Both the position numbers and the translations under genes were made by a program. 5,387 nt of DNA from positions 1 to 5,387 of the forward strand of contig SYAB01000436.1 in NCBI GenBank assembly GCA_005787665.1, given 5' to 3'. Source of the DNA: Actinomycetota bacterium. GTDB lineage: Bacteria; Actinomycetota; Actinomycetes; Mycobacteriales; Mycobacteriaceae. Shown piece by piece: positions 1-5,387 of this stretch. The notes beneath the pieces are model-generated. The model did no database searches and was not told the origin of the DNA. It was given only the letters and a program-made list of their open reading frames with translations. Every line of letters starts with the position of its first letter. Position 1 is the first letter of the stretch.

Positions 1-1810
1 CGGCCAGGGCGACCTGAACGGCGAACACCGTCGGCTGGACCCGGTCGATCCCGGCGAGAGACTCGGCGGAGAGCATGGCCTCGGTGACCGAGAAGCCGGA
101 CTCCGCGGCGATGAGGGGTTCGATCTCGGCGACGGTCGCCGCAAACACCGGCTCGGTCTCCAGTAGCTGGGCGCCCATGCCGGCCCACTGCGAACCCTGC
201 CCGGAAAACACCCACACCGGACCGTTGACATCGTTGCCGACCGCCGGAAGGTAGGGGGCGTCGCCGTCGGCCACCGCGCGCAGTTCCTCGACCAGCTCGG
301 AAGCCGATGAAGCCAGGACCGCGGTCCGGACCGGCCGATGCGAACGGCGCCGCATCAGCGTGTAGGCGAGATCGGCGAGATCCAGGTCTTCGCTGCCCTC
401 CGCCACCCAGTCGGCCATACGGCCGGCGGTCTCCCGCAGGGCATCGGCCGAGGTGGCCGACAACGCGAAGAGCAGCAGGTCCTCCGACGTCTCCGAAGCC
501 ACACCGGAGGGCTGCCCGGCCGGCGCCTGTTCCAGGACGGCGTGCACGTTGGTTCCCGACAACCCGTACGACGACACCGCTGCCCGGCGCGGGCCGTCGG
601 GGTGGCCGGGCCACGGGGTGGTTTCGACGGGGACGACCAGACCGGTCTCGACCGCGGCGATCTCGTCCGGAAACCGGGTGAAGTGCAGGTTCTGCGGCAC
701 CACGCCGTGCTCGAGCGCCAGGATCGCCTTCATCATGCCGACCGCGCCGGCGGCCGACTGGGCGTGTCCGAGGTTGGTCTTGACCGAGCCCAGCACGCAT
801 TCCCCGGCGGTCCCGTAGACCTGCGCCAAGCCGTTGAACTCGATCGGGTCGCCGACCGGTGTGCCGGTGCCGTGGGCTTCGACGTATCCGACCGTGGCCC
901 CCTCGAGGCCCGCCGACGCCAGCGCGGCCCGGTACACCGCAACCTGGGCATCGGACGAGGGAGTCGCGATGTTGACGGTGTGGCCGTCCTGGTTGGAGGC
1001 CGTTCCACGGACCACCGCGAGAATCCGGTCGCCGTCGCGGACCGCGTCGGACAGACGCTTGAAGAGGAACATGACGGCCGCCTCGCCGAGGACGAACCCG
1101 TCCGCGGCGGCATCGAAGGCGTGGCAGTGCCCGGTCGGCGACAGCATCCCCTGCGCCGAACCGGAGGCCATCTTCCTCGGCTCCAGGCTGATCGAGACCC
1201 CGCCGGCAAGCGCAAGATCGCTCTCGCCGTCGTGCAGGCTGCGGCACGCGAGGTGTACGGCCAGCAGGCTCGAGGAGCATGCCGAGTCGACCGTGTAGGA
1301 CGGACCGAGCAGGCCGAGCCGGTAGGAGATCCGCCCGGAGGCGAGGCTGTAGTTGTTTCCGGTGAAACCGTAGGGACCCTCGATGACGCCCGCCTCGGCC
1401 GCCACCAACTGGTAGTCGCCATGGGTCATCCCGACGAAGACCCCGGTTGCGGAGCCGGACAGGGTCGCGGGATCGATCCCGGCGTGCTCGACCGCCTCCC
1501 AGGAGGTTTCCAGCAGCAGCCGGTGTTGCGGGTCGATCGCCTCACCCTCGCGCTCGCTGATCCCGAAGAACTCGGCGTCGAAACCGGCGACGTCGTCGAG
1601 GAAGGCACCCCACTTGGACACCGAACGACCCGGGACACCGGGTTCGGGGTCGTAGATCTCCTGGGGATCCCAACGGTCCAGCGGAACCTCGGTGACGAGG
1701 TCCTCGCCGCGCAGCAACGCATCCCACATCCGGTCGGGCGAATTCAGGCCGCCGGGAAGCCGGCATGCCATGCCCACCACGGCGATCGGGCTCAGGGATG
1801 CAACGCCCAC
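1..1810 (-). CDS. Type I polyketide synthase, Mas/Pks5-like, N-terminal part (KS, linker, start of AT); runs off the left edge
   Basis: This is the first 603 codons of a large modular enzyme that probably builds methyl-branched acyl chains of envelope lipids from methylmalonyl-CoA. Residues are counted from the GTG at 1810. The ketosynthase starts at about residue 8 ([12 protein letters not shown]) and ends near NVH423. Its catalytic set is complete: Cys178 in SACSSSL, His313 in EAHGTGT and His349 in [11 protein letters not shown] linker with [10 protein letters not shown] follows, then the acyltransferase entrance GQGSQWAGM (G537 onward). The AT active-site GHSxG, which bears on substrate choice, lies outside the window, as would any DH, ER, KR and ACP. 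Phrases such as [23 protein letters not shown] and TVNIATPS are typical of mycobacterial Mas/Pks5 proteins as I remember them. Which paralogue it is cannot be settled from this part. The frame is open back to a TGA at 1895-1897, and GTG codons at 1846, 1819 and 1810 are possible starts. I chose 1810 because GAGGT lies nine bases upstream and leaves a short leader like that of Mas. Confidence 0.93.
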   Translation of the reverse strand, partial: MGVASLSPIAVVGMACRLPGGLNSPDRMWDALLRGEDLVTEVPLDRWDPQEIYDPEPGVPGRSVSKWGAFLDDVAGFDAEFFGISEREGEAIDPQHRLLLETSWEAVEHAGIDPATLSGSATGVFVGMTHGDYQLVAAEAGVIEGPYGFTGNNYSLASGRISYRLGLLGPSYTVDSACSSSLLAVHLACRSLHDGESDLALAGGVSISLEPRKMASGSAQGMLSPTGHCHAFDAAADGFVLGEAAVMFLFKRLSDAVRDGDRILAVVRGTASNQDGHTVNIATPSSDAQVAVYRAALASAGLEGATVGYVEAHGTGTPVGDPIEFNGLAQVYGTAGECVLGSVKTNLGHAQSAAGAVGMMKAILALEHGVVPQNLHFTRFPDEIAAVETGLVVPVETTPWPGHPDGPRRAAVSSYGLSGTNVHAVLEQAPAGQPSGVASETSEDLLLFALSATSADALRETAGRMADWVAEGSEDLDLADLAYTLMRRRSHRPVRTAVLASSASELVEELRAVADGDAPYLPAVGNDVNGPVWVFSGQGSQWAGMGAQLLETEPVFAATVAEIEPLIAAESGFSVTEAMLSAESLAGIDRVQPTVFAVQVALA

Positions 1811-1819
1811 GTCGTTCAC

Positions 1820-1824
1820 ACCTC
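1820..1824 (-). promoter_or_regulatory. Shine-Dalgarno site deciding the polyketide synthase start
   Basis: The minus strand reads GAGGT here, nine bases before the GTG at 1810-1808. The same motif sits only one base before the GTG at 1819, which is too close to serve it. The GTG at 1846 has only a weak GAGA in front of it. This favours 1810, although initiation at 1846 would add twelve residues (GTG-Pro-Arg-Ile-Asp...) without disturbing any domain. Confidence 0.5.
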
Positions 1825-1936
1825 GTTCTTCGTCAATGCGGGGCACGTCGTTTCTCGCTGCCGGGCATGCCGCGAGCCGGAGATGGAAGCCGCCTCATTG
1901 CGTCAACATCAACCCGAAGTTGCCAGTGCTCGCGCT

Positions 1937-1965
1937 AGTTTAGCCGGTTCACCACGAAAAAGCGA
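1937..1965 (-). promoter_or_regulatory. Possible promoter of the polyketide synthase
   Basis: On the minus strand TAAACT (1942-1937) fits the mycobacterial -10 pattern TANNNT. TCGCTT (1965-1960), a poor -35 match, lies upstream with a 17-base spacer. Transcription would start near 1930, giving a leader of about 120 bases to the GTG at 1810. The -35 half is weak, and the AT-rich DNA further upstream offers other candidates, so this is only the best-placed guess. Confidence 0.27.
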
Positions 1966-2466
1966 GGTTTGTTTACCGGTTCCGATTAAGCCAAACGCGG
2001 GAATTTCGGGGCTGTCCGGGCATCACCTGAGAAGCGCATTGCGAGTTAGCTGAAGAACTCCATCGTGATCCGTCCATTCGAAGGAAACGGGCCGCGAAAT
2101 CCGCTCGACCTGGGCGCCCCATAGCATTGAACTGGCTGTTCAGAGGTTCGACGGGCGACATCGTCCCGGCGTCGCCAGGGTGCGTCGGGCCTCGAGACCC
2201 ACTCTCGTCGCGGACCACCGACATGGTTGCGGCGGGATTCTTCGGACAAATTCGACGGAATGCACCCTCTTACCATCGTCAGCAAACTGTTCGCATATAC
2301 CCGCAAGACACTCCAGACTAGGGCCGAGCAAATTCACGTCGCGGTCACCGAAAACAGCCGTTCCGCCCGCCCCATTGACCTTCCGCCCACCCCCTGGCCG
2401 ATCTTGATACTGAGAGATTCGGCTATCAGCATGAGAAGCTTGGGAACCGTATTACCAGGCAATTCC

Positions 2467-2528
2467 GGAATCCTCTCAGCTAATCGGCAACTAACCTGAG
2501 AACAGGCTGAGACAGCTTAGAGGATGCC
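2467..2528. repeat. Imperfect inverted repeat, 15-base arms
   Basis: The arm at 2467-2481 (GGAATCCTCTCAGCT) matches the reverse complement of 2514-2528 (GGCATCCTCTAAGCT) at 13 of 15 positions, around a 32-base spacer. The spacer holds a smaller perfect inverted repeat, CCTG-AGAA-CAGG (2495-2506). No poly-T run follows either arm, so an intrinsic terminator is unlikely. A regulator-binding region or a decayed element end is possible. Confidence 0.4.
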
Positions 2529-2570
2529 CATAAGGATGGCGGACCGCCCGCCGTGATGAGTGGATTCACT

Positions 2571-2639
2571 GTACCAAATTGCGCTGTCTGGCATCGTTAT
2601 TATCGAATTGGCAAAATGCATCGAAGTAAAATTGCCGCT
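2571..2639 (+). repeat. Weak direct repeat in the AT-rich core
   Basis: GTA-CC-AAATTGC-GCT at 2571-2585 recurs as GTA-AAATTGC-C-GCT at 2626-2639. The copies share thirteen bases if two small gaps are allowed, and their starts are 55 bases apart. A third partial copy, GAATTGGC, lies near 2605. This may only reflect low-complexity AT-rich sequence. Confidence 0.2.
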
Positions 2640-2714
2640 ATTCCCCACTAATTCGTAATAATTGACTGAGAAACCAGCCAGACGGCCCTATGAATCCCAT
2701 CTCACCACGGTTAA

Positions 2715-2745
2715 TAGGGAGGAATTCGCGGACTCGACCTCCTTA
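2715..2745 (+). other. Small hairpin pairing a purine-rich GGGAGG with its complement
   Basis: TAGGGAGG (2715-2722) can pair with CCTCCTTA (2738-2745) over eight base pairs, one of them G-U in plus-strand RNA, around a 15-base loop. Read on the minus strand, the right arm contains AAGGAGGT (2744-2737), a perfect Shine-Dalgarno sequence. No ATG, GTG or TTG follows it at a useful distance; the next bases are CGAGTCCGCGAATTCC. Confidence 0.35.
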
Positions 2746-2884
2746 GCTGGTGTTAGCCAGATCACCCTTGGCAGGCGGTCCTGAGGTGGCGGCGGGGGCA
2801 TTCGGTTCGGTAAGCCGAGAGCGAACAGACTTCCGGCCCGGCCCCGGCGTGGCGCGATGTCCCGGGCTCCGATTCCGCCGCGGG

Positions 2885-4159
2885 CTAGCCGGCGACGGAG
2901 CCGACAATCGCCGGATTGAACGCCGATCCGAAATCAGCGACCGGGGTGACTCCCCGCCTGCGGGCCTCGGCGGCGCCGAGCCGCACCAGCGCCGCCATCC
3001 CCACGAAGCCGGCCTGGTCGGACACCACCAACGGCGTGAGCAGCCGGTTGTGCACCATGGCGAACGCCAGACCAGAGTCAGGGATCGCCCAGCCGAAGGA
3101 TCCCCCGAGTCCGACATGGCCGAAACCGGGCAGCACACCGGGAACGGGGAGCCCGTGGTAGCCCAGGTGGAAGGCGAGCGGCACGATGAGGTTGCGGTCC
3201 GGCCGGAGGCTGCGGTGACCGCTGAGCCCGTCGACCAGTTCCGCCGACAGGTAGCGCCGGCCTTCGATCGTGCCGCCGTTGGCGATCGCCCCGTACATCC
3301 TCGCCAGCGCCCGCGCCGTGATCACGCCGTTGGCGGAGGGCAGTTCGGTGTCCAGAAGCGGGATGTCACGCTGGACCACCGCCTTCATACCGGGGAAGTA
3401 CATCGAACCGAAGGCCGCGGAGAGCTCCAGTGCCGCGACGGCCGGGGCGACGGCGTTGAACACCGGGTTGGGGATGTTCAGCTGAGGACCGATGATCCGC
3501 GCAACCCGGGTCGGGGCCCCCGCCGGTGGACGGCCGAGGTGGATACCGTCGGTGTTCAGCGGTGCGGCGACCTCGAGGCGCATCAACTCGCGCATCCCCT
3601 TCCCGGTGACCGCCCGGGCCAGCCCGGAGAGCAGCCAACCGTAGGTCAGCGCGTGATAGGCGGACGTACCGTAGTGCCGGCCCACCGGAGCGGCCGCGAT
3701 CCGTTCCTCCATATGCCGGTGATCGAGAAGCTCACGCCTGCGGACGCCACGCAAGTGAGACAGCCCGGCCCGGTGGCGCATCACCTCGCGCACGGTGATC
3801 GCGCTCTTGCCGTTGGCCGCGAACGAAGGCCAGTACTCGGCGACGGGAGCGTCGTAGTCGATGAGTCCCCGATCGACCAGTCGATGGATGACGGTGGAGG
3901 CCACCCCCTTGGTGGCGGAGAACACCATGGGGGCGGTGTCGGCCGACCAGTGCCGCCGGCCGCGCCGGTCAGACCACCCGGTCCAGACGTCGACGACGGG
4001 CTGTCCGTCCAGGTAGACCGACAGCGCCCCGCCCCCGAACCGGGGGTGTGGAAAAAGTCCCGCGAACCCGCGCACGGCGCAGGCGAAGGCCGGGTCTGCC
4101 GCGCCCTGAACCCCGTGGGGCAGATCGGCACCGCCGTCGCCGTCCCTGGCAATGGTCAT
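2885..4159 (-). CDS. lipL: LipL-type serine esterase, beta-lactamase fold
   Basis: This 424-residue protein belongs to the serine beta-lactamase/family VIII esterase group and matches what I remember of M. tuberculosis LipL (Rv1497) in length and along most of its sequence. Such enzymes hydrolyse short- to medium-chain esters, and some have weak beta-lactam activity. The nucleophile motif SxxK is S81-A-T-K84. Tyr168 in SAYHALTYGWLL is the likely general base. HVGLGGS (348-354) stands where the third, KTG-like motif falls in this fold. No signal peptide or membrane segment is evident, so it probably stays in the cytosol or loosely associates with the envelope. The ATG at 4159 starts ten bases after the meaB stop and has no Shine-Dalgarno sequence, which suggests coupling to meaB translation. 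The stop is TAG at 2887-2885. The physiological substrate is unknown, and its constant company with meaB is unexplained. Confidence 0.95.
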   Translation of the reverse strand: MTIARDGDGGADLPHGVQGAADPAFACAVRGFAGLFPHPRFGGGALSVYLDGQPVVDVWTGWSDRRGRRHWSADTAPMVFSATKGVASTVIHRLVDRGLIDYDAPVAEYWPSFAANGKSAITVREVMRHRAGLSHLRGVRRRELLDHRHMEERIAAAPVGRHYGTSAYHALTYGWLLSGLARAVTGKGMRELMRLEVAAPLNTDGIHLGRPPAGAPTRVARIIGPQLNIPNPVFNAVAPAVAALELSAAFGSMYFPGMKAVVQRDIPLLDTELPSANGVITARALARMYGAIANGGTIEGRRYLSAELVDGLSGHRSLRPDRNLIVPLAFHLGYHGLPVPGVLPGFGHVGLGGSFGWAIPDSGLAFAMVHNRLLTPLVVSDQAGFVGMAALVRLGAAEARRRGVTPVADFGSAFNPAIVGSVAG

Positions 4160-4169
4160 CGATGCGAAT

Positions 4170-5216
4170 TTACAAGCTCGACACGCCGTCCCGGGGAATC
4201 GTTGCCGATCTGTTAGGTTCCCCCGCCGCCTCCAGGATGCGTTGCGCCCCGAGTGCCGGGGTCAGCTCGCCGGCCCGTACCTGCCGTTCCACCTCGGCTC
4301 GCAGATCGCGCACGTCCGGGTGGTTGAGCACCCGGTCGAGTACGGCGTCACGCACCATCGCCCAGGTCCAGTCCACCTGCTGGGCACGGCGCCGGGCGTC
4401 GAACTCACCGGCGGCGGTGAGAACGCGGCGGTGGTCGAGCACGGCGTCCCACAGTTCGCTCAGTCCGGTGCCGTCAAGGGCGCTCATGGTCAGCACCGGC
4501 GGACGCCAGAGTGTCTCCCGGGGATAGATGAGCCGGATCGCGGCGGCCAGTTCCTGCGCGGCGGCCTTCGCCTCGGCGGCATGGGCCCCGTCTGCCTTGT
4601 TGACCACCACGATGTCGGCGAGTTCGAGAACCCCCTTTTTGATGCCCTGGAGCTGATCGCCGGTGCGGGCCAGGGTCAGGAACACGAACGTGTCGACCAT
4701 GTTGGCGACCACCACCTCCGACTGACCGACCCCGACGGTCTCCACCAGGACCACATCGAAACCCGCCGCCTCCAGCAGCACGATGGTCTCCCGGGTCGCC
4801 TTGGCGACCCCGCCCAGAGTTCCCGAGGTGGGCGAGGGCCGGATGTAGGCGTCCGGGTGCACGGCCAGCTGGGCCATCCTGGTCTTGTCGCCGAGGATCG
4901 AGCCACCCGTCCGGGTGGACGAGGGATCCACCGCCAATACGGCGACGCGGTGGCCCGCCCCGATCAGATGCATACCGAGCGCCTCGATGGTCGTCGATTT
5001 GCCCACTCCCGGCACCCCGGTGATGCCCACGTGCATCGCCGAACCGGCGGTCGGCATCAGCGCCATCAGCAGCCGCTGTGCCTGTTCACGATGGTCGGAG
5101 CGGGTCGACTCGACGATGGTGATCCCCCGCGCCAGCGCGCTGCGGTCGCCGCCACGGATCGCCTCGGCCAATTCGGGCACCACATCGCCAGACACCGCCG
5201 GATCGCCGACCATCAC
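4170..5216 (-). CDS. meaB: Methylmalonyl-CoA mutase-associated GTPase MeaB
   Basis: This is a G3E-family P-loop GTPase that acts as chaperone to methylmalonyl-CoA mutase: it gates cofactor delivery, protects the enzyme from inactivation and helps expel damaged cobalamin. It acts in the cytosol bound to the mutase. Counting from the GTG at 5216 (348 residues), the Walker A motif is GVPGVGKST (67-75). The switch region is DPSSTRTGGSILGDKTRM (97-114), the Walker B/G3 region is VVLVETVGVGQSE (155-167), and the base-specificity motif is NKAD (206-209). TGDQLQGIKKG (185-195) is a family hallmark. The C-terminal helical arm with WTWAMVRDAVLDRV (about 283-296) matches the dimerisation part, and length is normal. 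The GTG overlaps the mutB stop as GTGA; an ATG at 5213 is an equally good start and removes only one residue. No clear ribosome site precedes either, which suggests translational coupling to mutB. It resembles Rv1496. The older name ArgK, implying a transport kinase, is misleading. Confidence 0.97.
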   Translation of the reverse strand: MMVGDPAVSGDVVPELAEAIRGGDRSALARGITIVESTRSDHREQAQRLLMALMPTAGSAMHVGITGVPGVGKSTTIEALGMHLIGAGHRVAVLAVDPSSTRTGGSILGDKTRMAQLAVHPDAYIRPSPTSGTLGGVAKATRETIVLLEAAGFDVVLVETVGVGQSEVVVANMVDTFVFLTLARTGDQLQGIKKGVLELADIVVVNKADGAHAAEAKAAAQELAAAIRLIYPRETLWRPPVLTMSALDGTGLSELWDAVLDHRRVLTAAGEFDARRRAQQVDWTWAMVRDAVLDRVLNHPDVRDLRAEVERQVRAGELTPALGAQRILEAAGEPNRSATIPRDGVSSL

Positions 5217-5387
5217 TCAGGTCGTGGCCGAGCCGGGGGCGGCAGGTCGTAGCCGAGCCGGTCGGCGAGCTTGTGCAGCAGGCTGACCGCGGCCTCGGCG
5301 ATGACCGTCCCGGGCGGGTAGATGGCGGTGGCGCCGGCGCCGTAGAGCTCATCGAAGTCGCCCGGCGGGATGACACCGCCGACCACG
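5213..5387 (-). CDS. mutB: Methylmalonyl-CoA mutase large subunit, C-terminal end (partial)
   Basis: Only the last 57 codons are present; the gene continues beyond the right edge. The reading frame gives VVGGVIPPGDFDEL, then GATAIYPPGTVIAEAA, which is the end of the B12-binding domain of acyl-CoA mutases. The GGVIPP strand-loop lines the cobalamin tail pocket, and GPGT-like PPGT precedes the last helix. The enzyme interconverts (R)-methylmalonyl-CoA and succinyl-CoA with adenosylcobalamin. The protein ends with a proline-rich tail (LPPPARPRPE). I assign the large subunit because of the intact B12-domain ending and the directly following meaB. A small-subunit (MutA) or related mutase ending cannot be fully excluded from so short a piece. 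The TGA at 5215-5213 overlaps the meaB start. Confidence 0.9.
   Translation of the reverse strand, partial: VVGGVIPPGDFDELYGAGATAIYPPGTVIAEAAVSLLHKLADRLGYDLPPPARPRPE

Larger units (their letters stand above)
2410..2671. repeat. Cluster of CTGAGA hexamers
   Basis: CTGAGA occurs on the plus strand at 2410-2415, 2496-2501, 2507-2512 and 2666-2671, and as TCTCAG at 2474-2479. A further copy lies at 2027-2032. The pair at 2496 and 2507 is eleven bases apart, about one helical turn, so both would face the same side of the DNA. The count is above chance expectation for a hexamer, but the flanking bases are not conserved. Confidence 0.35.
1811..2884. other. Long intergenic region between lipL and the polyketide synthase, with an AT-rich core
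   Basis: I see no convincing gene in these roughly 1.07 kb. Open frames of 60-90 codons exist on both strands between 1973 and 2499, but they overlap one another, lack a good ribosome site and resemble nothing I know. Composition changes along the stretch. The part next to lipL (2750-2884) is GC-rich like the genes, 2571-2670 counts 40 G or C in 100, and GC rises again towards the synthase. The region contains the candidate synthase promoter, several CTGAGA hexamers, a 15-base inverted repeat and a small hairpin, each listed separately. Since lipL and the synthase point the same way, the gap must carry at least the end of the lipL message and probably the synthase promoter. It could be a regulatory region bound by a nucleoid protein such as Lsr2, which prefers AT-rich DNA, or the remains of lost genes. 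Confidence 0.75.

Noticed and set aside
338..2053. A 571-codon open frame on the plus strand
   Set aside because: It lies antisense to the synthase frame, is rich in Arg, Gly and Asp without any recognisable domain, and the opposite strand encodes an intact ketosynthase. It is a by-product of high GC.
2140..2160. GGTTCGA resembling a tRNA T-loop
   Set aside because: No acceptor stem, anticodon arm or CCA end could be placed around it.
1973..2499. Several 60-90-codon open frames on both strands in the gap, possibly small genes or a decayed gene
   Set aside because: They overlap each other, none has a good ribosome site, and I recognise no protein family in any frame. A broken gene too degraded to see remains possible.
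2538..2552. GGCGG-ACCGC-CCGCC hairpin
   Set aside because: The stem is five base pairs, with no T tract on either strand. It is too short to call a terminator or RNA element.
2662..2694. Plus-strand promoter with TTGACT and TATGAA
   Set aside because: The spacer is 21 bases, outside the usual range, and it would transcribe antisense to lipL with no plus-strand gene to serve.
2836..2867. GCCCGG...CCGGGC inverted repeat just after lipL as a terminator
   Set aside because: The stem is six base pairs with a 20-base loop and no following U run. Such matches are common in GC-rich DNA.
2750..4216. A 488-codon open frame on the plus strand
   Set aside because: It is antisense to lipL, has no domain and a low-complexity Arg/Gly/Pro composition.
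4152..5252. A 366-codon open frame on the plus strand
   Set aside because: It is antisense to meaB, which has every expected GTPase motif; the plus-strand translation shows none.

Overview
The window reads as chromosomal DNA from a mycobacterium or a close relative (Mycobacteriaceae). The coding parts are GC-rich, all four recognisable genes lie on the minus strand, and their products resemble M. tuberculosis MutB (Rv1493), MeaB (Rv1496), LipL (Rv1497) and the Mas/Pks5 family of polyketide synthases. These family calls come from reading the translations and from memory of the families; no search was run.

Layout, in the direction of transcription (right to left). Positions 5387-5213 hold the last 57 codons of the large subunit of adenosylcobalamin-dependent methylmalonyl-CoA mutase (mutB). 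Its TGA overlaps the start of meaB (5216-4170), the GTPase chaperone of the mutase. Ten bases later lipL (4159-2885) begins, a serine esterase with a beta-lactamase fold. The spacing (4-base overlap, then a 10-base gap) fits one mutB-meaB-lipL transcription unit. About 1.07 kb without a convincing gene follows (1811-2884), including an AT-rich core near 2570-2670 that is about 40% GC. On the far side is the 5' third of a large type I polyketide synthase (1810 to beyond base 1): a complete ketosynthase, the linker and the beginning of the acyltransferase.

How the genes may work together. MutAB interconverts succinyl-CoA and methylmalonyl-CoA, and MeaB keeps that enzyme loaded and active. Mas-like synthases use methylmalonyl-CoA to build methyl-branched acyl chains of cell-envelope lipids. 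Precursor supply and consumer are therefore neighbours here. As I recall, mutAB-meaB-lipL in M. tuberculosis and M. marinum is followed by the lipooligosaccharide (LOS) region, which contains pks5-type genes, so this window may be the entry to a LOS-like locus. That is inference, because the genes beyond the left edge are not visible.

I found no clearly new system. The part least explained by known genes is the long gap upstream of the synthase, with its AT-rich core, a recurrent CTGAGA hexamer, a 15-base imperfect inverted repeat and a small hairpin containing a perfect but orphan Shine-Dalgarno sequence. It most likely acts as the control region of the synthase locus or is decayed DNA. I saw no tRNA, rRNA, CRISPR array, insertion sequence or attachment site.
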